A DNA stretch of 15,616 bases from Entrophospora sp. SA101 (lineage: Eukaryota; Glomeromycota; Glomeromycetes; Entrophosporales; Entrophosporaceae). The DNA is taken from positions 34,950 through 50,565 of the forward strand of contig CAUDNR010004449.1 of the NCBI GenBank assembly GCA_958430865.1, given 5' to 3'. Below are positions 8,894 through 15,616 of this stretch, piece after piece (position 1 is the first letter of the stretch; each line of letters opens with the position of its first letter). A program made the position numbers and the translations under genes. The notes under the pieces were generated by a model. It did not search any database. It was not told where the DNA came from and saw only the letters and a program-made list of their open reading frames with translations.

Positions 8894-9809
8894 CACTCCC
8901 TGGACAAAAGTATCCGGACACCTGTTTTTACTAATTATACAAAAACGCACATAATAACTAACATAAAATTTCATCAAAATGCAGCTTAGGTTTTGATGAA
9001 TATGCATGTAAATTTTAATACTCTCAAAACGTCTAATTAAAAAAATCTGAAACTCGACGAAAATGATGATTATCAACAAAATATAAATAAAAAAAAAAAA
9101 AATAAAACTTAATATTAATATTAATATCGAGTTGGCTATTCATCACTAGAAATGCATGTCTCAATCCTTCTAGGCATGTTTTCTATTAATTTGTAGTAAG
9201 TTTCATATGGAGTTCGTTGACTACACTTCTTGTAAAGCAAGCTTCCAACTTGTTGGCATTTTTTGGGTATTGTGTTCACTTATCTAATCGTCTCCCTAGT
9301 TCACTCCAAAGATGTTCAATTGGATTAAGATCTGAGGATTGCGATGGTCAATTAGGTACCTTCATGAAGACACAAAATTTTTCCTCTTCGTTTTTTTACA
9401 TTTTTACGTTTTTAAGATTTAAAAAAAAATTTGTTAATCTTGATTTTTATAAATCCTATTTTAATTACCAATTTTTTTAATTTTATTATTAATTATCTAT
9501 GCTACCAAAATTACGAAATTTTGTATTCATATTCTAGTTAATCTAAGCTATAAATCGATATAAATTTTCATTTTTATTATTATGTAGAATTTTGAGCAAA
9601 TTTGAGAAACAAAAATTGATATCGCGACTTTCGTCGATTTTTGAATTATTTTAATTAAAATTTTTCTAGACGTTTTGAGAGTATCAAAATTTACATGCAT
9701 ATTTACCAAAATTTAAGACACATTTTGATAAGATTTTATGTGTAGTTATTATGTGCGTTTTTGTATAATTAGTAAAAATAGGTGTCTGGATACTTTTGTC
9801 CAGGGAGTG
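8894..9809 (-). mobile_element. Tc1/mariner relic nested in the palindromic MITE
   Basis: The ends read CACTCCCTGGACAAAAGTAT and its inverse, with TA duplications at 8892-8893 and 9810-9811. Inverted repeats extend about 170 bases (to about 9062 on the left and from about 9635 on the right), sharing GGACACCTGT, ACGCACATAATAACTA, ACTCTCAAAACGTCTA and TCGACGAAA. A broken transposase tail lies inside. The terminal bases CACTCxCTGGxCA are shared with the element at 3279-4574, so the two belong to related families. Confidence 0.9.
9136..9385 (-). pseudogene. Mariner/Tc1 transposase C-terminal remnant
   Basis: Minus-strand reading gives CVFMKVPN, a stop at 9348-9350, then PSQSSDLNPIEHLWSELGRR, the hallmark third catalytic motif (Glu in PIEH) of Tc1-like DDE transposases. 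After frame changes it continues TPYETYYKLIENMPRRIETC and ends ISSDE at 9136-9138. The stop stands where Trp is expected (W-PSQSSDLNP). Everything upstream of this motif is deleted or unrecognisable. Confidence 0.85.
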
Positions 9810-9994
9810 TAATACACAATTGCAGGGATTAAGCATACATAAAAAAATATGCGATTTGTACACATATTATATGCTTAATCCCTGCAATTGTGTATTATAT
9901 ACGCATAATATTTGTACCCATTTTCCTGATGTGTATGGAAGAATTTGCATTTGCATTGTGCTTTGAACTACAATTGACTTGAATTTGTGTCATA

Positions 9995-10168
9995 CTAGTA
10001 GTCTAATAAATTACTATAAAAACGTATAAATAAAACCTCTATCCCCCCACTTTGGACAAAAAAAACTAATTCATAAAAGTACACATTTCTTATATCTCTA
10101 TGGTGCCAACCATCAACATTCCAAAATTTTAAATGAAGATCTTCATGTGATTTGTCAAGTGAAAACAT
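9995..10168 (-). pseudogene. Possible N-terminal LINE fragment (57 codons)
   Basis: A short minus-strand frame starting at an ATG (10166-10168) contains HLKFWNVDGWHHRDI, which loosely resembles the start of LINE endonuclease domains (a beta strand followed by N-x-N/D-G). It ends in TAG at 9995-9997. The sequence between it and the MITE (9932-9994) is open in another frame (VNCSSKHNANANSSIH). No endonuclease catalytic motif is visible, so the assignment rests on position and weak resemblance only. Confidence 0.35.
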
Positions 10169-10197
10169 TTTTATTGGTCAAAATAGCAAAATTATTT

Positions 10198-10260
10198 ACT
10201 GTATTCTCTGGAATATAAGCACCAGTATGAATTTGCAATGAAAAATAAATATAAGCACTA
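10198..10260 (+). repeat. Candidate end of the pogo-like element with repeated ATATAAGCAC words
   Basis: ACTGTATTCTCTGGAATATA begins here after a TA, and the word ATATAAGCAC occurs twice (near 10213 and 10249). It lies just beyond the 3' end of the pogo-like coding region, where a terminal repeat would be expected. No inverted partner was found in the window. Confidence 0.35.
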
Positions 10261-10308
10261 CATATATTTCAAATTATTTTATATAATAAATAAAAAGTAA
10301 GAAATTTT

Positions 10309-11413
10309 TTATTTTTGACTATTCTTTCCAGAATCACCAGACTCCTTTTCTAATTCATCTAATTCATCAACTGAATTATCACCTCTATTTAATATTTCAC
10401 CTTCATCTTCCTCATTTTCATTTTCATCCCCATCATTTTGCCCAAAAAAAAGATCTTCTGATCCATCAGTTGCATTACTAATACCACAATTTTTAAACAA
10501 TTTCACAATCATTTCTTTTGGAATTTCATCCCAAACCTCCAGAATCTATTTACAAATGACATTATGTTCAGGCTTTCTTAAATTTCCATTTTTTGTATAG
10601 GTGAAATTACCTGAACTCATCCAAGTATTCCACTTTTCACATAGTCTATCTTTAAATGGTTTGTTAATACAAACATCAAGTGGTTGAACAACAGAGGTAA
10701 GACCACCTGGAATGATTGCTAAATCAGTGTTTTCATTTTGTGCAATTTTTTTGATAGAATCTGTCTTGTGACCTTCAAAGCTATCCATAACAAATAAAGC
10801 TTTTTTTTTTTGTAATTATATTTCCAGGTCTTCTCTTCCAAACCTTATCAAGCCAAGCTACCCTTTTGGGTGCATTAGTACCATGATTTGAGAAGGTAAA
10901 TTCTTTGGCATTCATTTACCTTTAAAAATAACAATTATTAACACAATTATTTGAGAAGATAAATTCTTTGGAATTCAATTACCTTTGAAAATAACAATTG
11001 GTGGCAGTTTTGTATCATCTGCAAGAATTGTAAGGGCACATGTAAAATGGTTTTTATCATTTCCAGTTGTTTGAACTTGCACAGTTTTTGCACCATGTTT
11101 ATCTATTGTTAAATTTCCAAACCATATCAAAATAAACAGGAGTTTTATCCATATTTCCAATTTCTGAAATTTCATATTCAAATTGTTTTTGTTTTTTAAT
11201 AATAAATTGTTGAAATTCGAGAATTTTGATGTTAATATGAGGAGGAAGCTTCTGATCAATCTTTGTTTTACGTCTCATTGCAAAATTATACCTTCTAAGG
11301 AAGCCATAGAACCAACTTTCTGATGCATGAAATTTTTCACTGGCACCTGGATAAATATCAGCAAATTTGTGTTAAAAGTTCTTTCGTGTAAGCTTTAACA
11401 ATTTTAGGTGTTA
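10309..11413 (-). pseudogene. Pogo/Tigger-type (DDE_1, jerky-like) transposase, broken
   Basis: Minus-strand pieces in order: ITPKIVKAYTKELLTQI and SEKFHASESWFYGFLRRYN (CENP-B-like Tc5 DNA-binding helix region, 11290-11410), GNMDKTPVYFDM with the first catalytic Asp (near 11148), LTIDKHGAKTVQVQTTGNDK, LADDTKLPPIVIFKG, MDSFEGHKTDSIKK with the second Asp (near 10780), IIPGGLTSVVQPLDVCINKP with the third Asp, ILEVWDEIPKEMIVK and an acidic tail ending at 10309. Breaks: a frameshift near 11118, a 63-bp-offset duplication at 10886-10999, a frameshift in an A tract at 10801-10811 and a TAG at 10546-10548 where Trp is usual. The first helix-turn-helix of the DNA-binding region is missing; tyrosine-recombinase sequence stands there instead. 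Confidence 0.88.
10886..10999. repeat. 51-bp direct duplication inside the pogo-like transposase
   Basis: 10886-10936 and 10949-10999 are two copies of the same 51 bases (ATTTGAGAAG ... ATAACAATT) that differ at about four positions and lie 63 bases apart. Both carry the reading VIFKG followed by a stop and MPKNLPSQ/IPKNLSSQ, so the duplication is internal to the transposase. Confidence 0.9.
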
Positions 11414-11417
11414 TGGC

Positions 11418-11924
11418 AATTCCATGGAAAGGAATTGTCAAGGCTCAGGATTAGCCTTCTTTTCTCCCTTATTCTTAATATACCCTGTACAATACCAAGA
11501 ATAACCGGGTTTGTACCATTCTGGAAGGTTTGATTCATCAGGCGAGTTTGAGACTCAAAGCTTGGCTTCTTTACAACGGATAATACAAAGAGTAGTAACT
11601 TCAGAGGCTCTCATGCTCAACATCATAATCATCCTGCATAGTTAGAATTTTAGTAGTATTGATACTTTGAATTCTTCTAAGTCCCTCATCTAAGGAGAAG
11701 TGTTTAAGAGTATTAGGAGTCTTAAATGTATTGGTTAATCATTGTATGAGTTGCTTCTTCTTAATTTCATTAGAAGCTTGAGTAAGTTCTGGAAATTTAG
11801 CATATTTATCAAAATTTTCAGGATCGACTCCAGCTTCTGCCAGCATAATGGACATTCGTTTATCACATAGTGACAAAATTGAATGCAGATGAATGCAGAT
11901 CTTTTTTATGCTGTGCAACAGCAA
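11418..11924 (-). pseudogene. Tyrosine recombinase/integrase-like fragment (Crypton-like?), broken
   Basis: Minus-strand pieces: CDKRMSIMLAEAGVDPENFD, then KYAKFPELTQASNEIKKKQL, LTNTFKTPNTLKHFSLDEGL, and after a frame change MIMMLSMRASEVTTLCI, then LPEWYKPGYSWYCTGYIKNK and GEKKANPEP, a stop at 11438-11440, and QFLSMELP. The R-x-S-E-x-x-x-L motif in MRASEVTTL matches Box I of tyrosine recombinases, and the following strand with GYIKNKGEKK fits the Lys-containing beta hairpin. The C-terminal catalytic H-x-x-R and Tyr are absent because the sequence joins pogo-like sequence at about 11415. Stops at 11547-11549 and 11730-11732 also break it. The frame is open upstream as far as about 12045 without recognised motifs. 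Identification as Crypton-related is inference. Confidence 0.6.
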
Positions 11925-12189
11925 ATTTTTGATAGAAAAGGCTGGTTATAACAAAGTGATTAAAACTATAAAGATTAATATTAATAAAATCAAAAGATTG
12001 ATAAAACACAACAAACCTAGGATTGATACAATTATTATGATATTTTTTTTAGAAAAATTTGCATATTAAAACAAACACAGTATTAACAAAAAGGGTCAAA
12101 ATAACAAGTATTTAAGCATCTATGGATTTAACAATTTCATGGATAATACTCACATACATTTGTAATTAATATCAAGTGTAAAGCTCCAA

Positions 12190-12325
12190 ATGGTTCAGTT
12201 TTTTGGTTTATATTTGTCCCAAAAATTTCAGATATTCTAAATTTGTTAACTACACAAAAATATACATAATAACTTCAAAAAAATCATATAACTTATAGCT
12301 TAGTTTAGCAAATATGTTACAAAGT
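12190..12325. repeat. Possible third mariner terminal relic
   Basis: ACACAAAAATATACATAATA at about 12251 and TAGCTTAGTTTAGCAAATAT at about 12296 resemble, in the same order and spacing, ATACAAAAACGCACATAATA and GCAGCTTAGGTTTTGATGAA of the mariner end at 8894-9020. A TTTGTCC word precedes them. Resemblance is partial and no partner end was found. The rest of 11925-12424 shows no gene. Confidence 0.35.
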
Positions 12326-12537
12326 AGAGATGCTGGAAGGATCCTGTTTCTAAATACATACATAATTTATAATTTTATACCATGATAACAATGGTATGGA
12401 GATCATGATTGAATTTTATACATAATGCCATGTTTAGATACAGCTGGTCAGTTACAGGTCAGATCATTACATATTCATAGATTCACCACAAAAATTTGCA
12501 TGTTTAGAGTTCCTATTCATAATACAAATTCTTATTT

Positions 12538-12770
12538 GAATTATTTGTTTATTTGTTTATTTGCTTTATTTGTTCTATTTGAATTATTCATTCTATTCAC
12601 TTTATTAGCTTTATTTGAATTACTCATTTTATTCATTTTGTTTGTCTTATTCACTTTATTCAAATTATTCATTTTATTCGAATTATTCATTTTATTTGTT
12701 TTATTTGATTCATTCATTTTGTTTGATTCATTTGTTTTGTTTGTTTTATTTGTTTATTTGAATGGAAATC
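12538..12770 (+). repeat. Degenerate minisatellite of 9-bp period
   Basis: The stretch is built from nonamers such as ATTCATTTT, ATTCGAATT, ATTTGTTTT and ATTTGATTC, all variants of one unit. It produces an artificial open frame (LFxLFxLF repeats) on the plus strand. Such a frame is a product of the period and not evidence of a membrane protein. Confidence 0.85.
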
Positions 12771-13058
12771 CTAAGGATGTTCTATTTTTTCAATCATATA
12801 TAAAATTCATCATCTCCACAAACTTTTAAACTCTTATTGTACTTCTCTTCTATTTGTGTGATACATTCTTGACATGAATACTCATTTTCCCTTTAATTCT
12901 ATAGATTTTTTGATTCTACAATTGACATTGGGAACTAGCTGTTGACTCAGTTGTAAATGTTGGTGTTGGTGTTGATGGAACTATTTGGGCTATAATGATG
13001 AAGATAACATTTTTGCATGGAATGGTAGGTAACCATTTCTCTTGCCATCCATCTTTCT
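12771..13058. other. Spacer, no gene recognised
   Basis: AT-rich sequence without a supported reading frame. A short GTTGGTGTTGGTGTTGATGG run occurs at about 12957-12980. Confidence 0.6.
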
Positions 13059-13105
13059 TAGAGGTTGGAATCGACTAATTAGTCGACTATTTTAGTCAAT
13101 TATTT

Positions 13106-13435
13106 AGTCGACTAATTATAATTATTGTCTGGCCAATTATAAATGAAAACGTTTTTTGTGGTACAAAAAAATTTAATAAAAATAAATATGCGGAGTATCA
13201 ATATTATGAAGAAGATGATAATGGTGGTGTTGGTGCTGGTGTTGGAGATAATTATCCATGCGAAATAATAAACATTGATACAAGGTCAAATCATTCCAAC
13301 AATTCGTTGGCTTCGAACTCAAGCAGTGGCTCCAGACCTTTAAAAAAATGAATTATAACATATAGCTTTGTATGGAAGTATTTCGAGAAATTAAAGATTC
13401 AAATGGAGATGAATTTGTAATCTGCAAATTAAAAA
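13106..13435 (+). pseudogene. hAT N-terminal fragment with BED-finger remnant
   Basis: A frame without start codon reads through YYEEDDNGGVGAGVGDNYP and NNSLASNSSSGSRPLKK to TGA at 13349-13351. In a shifted frame from about 13360 follows SFVWKYFEKLKDSNGDEFVI and CKLKK, resembling the start of a BED zinc finger (aromatic residues, then C); the second Cys of the usual C-x2-C is replaced by Lys. An acidic and Ser-rich leader before BED is usual in hAT transposases. Confidence 0.6.
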
Positions 13436-13496
13436 AAAACGTTAATAATAATGAAACAGAATGAATATTCTAATTAAATAGGATGTTATTCCCGTG

Positions 13497-13538
13497 ACTA
13501 GTGTGACCATTTTGCGAAGCAAATGGTTACACACTAGT
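13497..13538. repeat. Strong hairpin inside the hAT relic
   Basis: ACTAGTGTGACCATTTTGC and GCAAATGGTTACACACTAGT are inverted copies with small mismatches around a GAA loop, giving a stem of about 18 pairs. It may be a separate tiny palindromic element or part of the hAT interior. Confidence 0.85.
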
Positions 13539-13554
13539 ATTAAAAAAATTTAGT

Positions 13555-13629
13555 CGACTAAATAGTCAACTAAAATAATCGACTAAATAGTCAACTAAAA
13601 TAATCGACTAAATAGTCAACTAAATAGTC
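13555..13629. repeat. 25-bp tandem repeats at the right end of the hAT relic
   Basis: CGACTAAATAGTCAACTAAA plus ATAAT recurs at 13555, 13580 and 13605 with a period of 25 bases, the third copy diverging at its end. Each unit contains a TAGTCGACTA half-site; similar half-sites stand at 13070-13117 at the other end. Such subterminal arrays usually bind the transposase. Confidence 0.9.
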
Positions 13630-13723
13630 GACTAATTAGTCGACTAAAAGAAATTTTGACCAACTAGTAGTCGACTAAGGATTTTTTGGACGATTCCAAC
13701 CTCTAAAAGATGGGAATCCACAA

Positions 13724-13770
13724 TTCAATTTTCATATGCTGCAACCACATTCAATTTTTATATGCTGCAA
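13724..13770 (+). repeat. Pair of 21-bp direct repeats
   Basis: TTCAATTTTCATATGCTGCA at 13724 and TTCAATTTTTATATGCTGCA at 13750 differ at one base and lie 26 bases apart. Confidence 0.9.
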
Positions 13771-14396
13771 TTAATTGAGGTGCCATATTTATTACAGTAA
13801 TAATAATAGTAACAATAATGGGAGTAATGATACTAGTGATGAACAATTAGGCAATAAGAATTATTTGATTATGATGGTAATTTTGATTGCTATTTTTCTT
13901 GATTCTTGGCTGACATCCTACATTTTTTTTGTGAAAATACCAATTTATATTTAAAAAAAGTCATTTAATTTTTTAAGACACAGAATTCAAATTGATTATA
14001 AGGTGAAATGTTCTTCATACTCTGCTGCCAAAAAGTTTCAAGTTTGCAATATTGTTACCAGAATTATGATTTAATGCTGATTTGTTGGCCGAAATACCTA
14101 ATTCCGAATCAAATCTTTTATTTTTTTTTTTTTAATAAAAGCAATATCCTGCCCATATAATTTATTAGAATAAAATAAATATAATAAAAATAATTCACAA
14201 AATAAATTCCAAATTAACTTTATATGAGGCTATTCCTCTTGAAAATAATCAAAATATATATATATATATACACACATACATATTTAAATTCAACATTTCA
14301 GAAAAAACTGATATGCCAAACAAAGTCTATGAAATTTATTCAGTCTCAATTTAACAACATTATCTGCATCATAGATATTGTTGGCTGATCCAGATA
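13771..14396. other. Spacer, no gene recognised
   Basis: AT-rich, no supported reading frame. It includes a T homopolymer near 14121-14133 and a TA dinucleotide run followed by CA at 14254-14283. Confidence 0.6.
14254..14283. repeat. (TA)n/(CA)n microsatellite
   Basis: About nine TA units followed by ACACACATACATAT. Confidence 0.9.
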
Positions 14397-14735
14397 TTAC
14401 CTAGGTAATAGGAAGTCATATCCAGTGTTAATGAAGTTATTTATTAAAACTAGATGAGAATTATTAGAGGGTGTTTGTGCTATCTGATTAATTGGGTATA
14501 ATTGTTTAGCTGTTTTATTTTTCAAGTTGATATTATTTTGTTTTAACCATGAGTTAAATAAAGCATATCATGGAAGCCAGACATTTTTATAATAGAAAGT
14601 TATTAGATTGTAGGAGATGATGTGAAGGATGATTAAAGTTTTTTTGTGAGAAGTAAATATTGGATGTATGGAGTTAATTAGAGATGATGGAATTAATCCA
14701 GCTGCAAGTATTACAGGTGAAGTATGGTTGAAGTT
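14397..14735 (-). pseudogene. LINE C-terminal module, one stop
   Basis: A frame of about 110 codons reads SPVILAAGLIPSSLINSIHP, IFTSHKKTLIILHIISYNLI, then YYKNVWLP, TGA at 14568-14570, YALFNSWLKQNNINLKNKTA, and ends NTGYDFLLPR. The W-x-P-(R) position and the following basic stretch align with IWKPRCEK of the first LINE, and the stop is what CGA would become by a C-to-T change. Function unknown. Confidence 0.65.
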
Positions 14736-14819
14736 AGATTGGAATAGAGGTTGTAATAGTTGTTAGTTTGTGTAATTTTGGAGGATCTATACCAATTTGA
14801 GATTTCAGAGATTATTGAT

Positions 14820-15267
14820 TGTTAGATTATTAGCCATGGAATTGTGTCCAAATTAGAATTAGCTTGGCAAGAAAATAGGTGTGTAGTATTTTCAGGTGAT
14901 TGATTACAATAGAGTCAATTAATATTGGGTGGGAGTAGTGTTGGATAGTTGCATATTAAGTTTTTTATTGTAGGTAATGTGTTATGGAGAATTTCAAGCT
15001 TGAATGAGTATAATGAGCCATGGTAAAAGTGTGAATTATTTTCAGTGAACATTGAGTAATGGGAGAATTTTAGACAAAATTCTGTATATGACCAATTGAT
15101 AGGTGTGTTTGATGGAATTTGCTTTACCAAGGTAGATTGTGTTTGCCATTTAATTATTGCTTGTGAGTTTGAATTTAATTTTATGAAAGAATGTAGAGGA
15201 TAATCTATATCGTTGATTGAATATGATTGGAGAGTGGAGTTTGATAGAAGAAGGATTTATGTGGAGT
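14820..15267 (-). pseudogene. LINE segment after RNase H with zinc knuckle
   Basis: The longest open part, 14915-15130, reads NTPINWSYTEFCLKFSHYSM and ends PTIKNLICNYPTLLPPNIN before a TGA. In the same frame past that stop comes LYCNQSPENTTHLFSC, a Cys...His-x3-Cys knuckle where the first Cys of the usual C-x2-C may be the stop or Tyr position. It parallels the knuckle of the first LINE at 4716-4766. Confidence 0.7.
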
Positions 15268-15616
15268 ATTTCAGGCAAAGCTGATTTAGCTAAGTTATCA
15301 ACTAAATCATTATATTTATTGCCTGAATGTGATTTAATTTTATGAAAGAATACTTTTAATGATATGATTTTTTATGTGGTGGATTGAGGATATTATATAG
15401 TAATTTTTGATTTTAAATTTATTGTGAGCAGTGTTAGGTGTGATGTTATTGTCAAGTAGTTGGATAGATGATTGACTGTCTGTATAAAACAGTGTTGTGG
15501 ACAAGTTATAAGAGCAGTAATAATTTCCATTAATTCTGTTCTTGTTGAAGAGGGAAAGGATGTCAATGAACAAGAAAAAGAGTGTTTGACATTTTCATCT
15601 TTTAATTGAATCCAGG
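15268..15616 (-). pseudogene. LINE RNase H domain, incomplete and frameshifted
   Basis: Seen in three frames: FPSSTRTELMEIITALITC with the catalytic Glu, LFYTDSQSSIQLLDN with the catalytic Asp, and IKSHSGNKYNDLVDNLAKSA with the His loop and last Asp. The first Asp would lie outside the window. Two frame changes (near 15495 and 15355) separate the pieces. Confidence 0.85.

Larger units (their letters stand above)
8858..9931. mobile_element. 156-bp palindromic MITE, itself split by a mariner insertion
   Basis: The outer parts 8858-8893 plus 9812-9837 form one 62-base arm that is, by eye, a perfect inverted copy of 9870-9931 once the mariner element and one TA are removed. The arm starts CATCAGGAAAATGGGTAC and contains GCAGGGATTAAGCAT near its inner end; the 32-base loop is 9838-9869. 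LINE sequence lies on the 8852 side. I could not identify a target duplication longer than two bases (AT, if the tip is taken as CAGG...CCTG), so the superfamily is open. Confidence 0.85.
2901..10168 (-). mobile_element. Degraded non-LTR retrotransposon (RNase H-bearing LINE) split by three insertions
   Basis: Read on the minus strand, coding fragments appear in the expected LINE order: a doubtful N-terminal fragment (9995-10168), a lysine-rich linker (8277-8852), reverse transcriptase (about 6970-8100), thumb and connection (6300-6965), RNase H (4929-5575), a CCHC-like finger (4716-4766) and a C-terminal module (2901-3276). Frameshifts and in-frame stops separate the pieces, so it is dead. 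Insertions at 3279-4574, 7080-7212 and 8858-9931 interrupt it and are younger. Presence of RNase H and a reverse transcriptase of LINE type suggests an I- or Tad1-like clade; the clade is not resolved here. The outer borders are approximate. Confidence 0.88.
13059..13705 (+). mobile_element. Internally deleted hAT transposon (647 bp)
   Basis: Ends TAGAGGTTGGAATCG and CGATTCCAACCTCTA form a perfect 15-bp inverted pair of the hAT style. Both subterminal zones are crowded with TAGTCGACTA-like words. The interior keeps only an N-terminal BED-finger-like piece, with no transposase catalytic core. An 8-bp direct target duplication is not found; instead the flanks (CCATCTTTCT before, AAAGATGG after) are inverted relative to each other, so the inverted repeats may extend further outward or the element was rearranged. 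Confidence 0.82.
14397..15616 (-). mobile_element. Second RNase H-bearing LINE, 3' half, running off the window
   Basis: Minus-strand fragments follow the same order as in the first LINE: RNase H (15270-15616), a Lys/Asn-rich spacer, a zinc knuckle (near 14880-14935) and a C-terminal module ending at TAA 14397-14399. Sequence similarity to the first LINE is low at the residue level, so this is a different family or subfamily. Frame changes and stops break it. The reverse transcriptase would lie beyond the right edge. Confidence 0.85.

Noticed and set aside
8777..9079. Minus-strand frame of 100 codons upstream of the LINE linker
   Set aside because: It reads through the palindromic MITE and the mariner inverted repeat; the LINE-like frame in this stretch is a different one.
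12425..12829. Plus-strand frame of 134 codons rich in Leu and Phe as a membrane protein
   Set aside because: Its content is the product of a 9-bp-period minisatellite.
13555..13629. 25-bp repeats as a CRISPR array
   Set aside because: There are no spacers between the repeats, they lie at a transposon end, and the genome is eukaryotic.

Overview
The window looks like a piece of an AT-rich fungal nuclear genome with heavy transposon load. A group I mitochondrial chaperonin gene (Hsp60) with short spliceosomal introns and the mixture of repeat families (RNase H-bearing LINEs, Tc1/mariner, pogo-like, hAT and tyrosine-recombinase relics) recall arbuscular mycorrhizal fungi such as Rhizophagus. 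That assignment is inference from the sequence and not from a search.

Layout. 1-1867 (+): the 3' part of an apparently intact hsp60 gene in four exons, the second intron of which has a GC donor. 1868-2900: no gene, one probable pogo-like terminal relic. 2901-10168 (-): one old RNase H-bearing LINE, broken by frameshifts and stops and split by later insertions. These are a Tc1/mariner element with 353-bp inverted repeats in its 3' part (3279-4574), a 133-bp hAT-like MITE exactly at the reverse-transcriptase FMDD motif (7080-7212), and a 156-bp palindromic MITE near its 5' part (8858-9931) that itself took in a second mariner relic (8894-9809). 10198-11413 (-): a decayed pogo/Tigger-type transposase, joined head to tail with a fragment of a tyrosine recombinase (11418-11924). 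12190-12325: possible mariner relic. 12538-12770: a 9-bp-period minisatellite. 13059-13705: a deleted hAT element with a BED-finger fragment, subterminal repeats and a hairpin. 13771-14396: no gene. 14397-15616 (-): the 3' half of a second RNase H LINE running off the window.

Apart from hsp60 there is no convincingly intact protein gene. The transposon genes do not work together; they are layers of successive insertions whose order can be read from target-site duplications (LINE first, then MITEs, then mariner). The most informative points are the GC-AG intron, the three-level nesting at 8858-9931, the MITE that interrupts the RT catalytic motif with an 8-bp duplication, the recombinase-pogo junction, and a C-terminal module shared by both LINEs downstream of RNase H.
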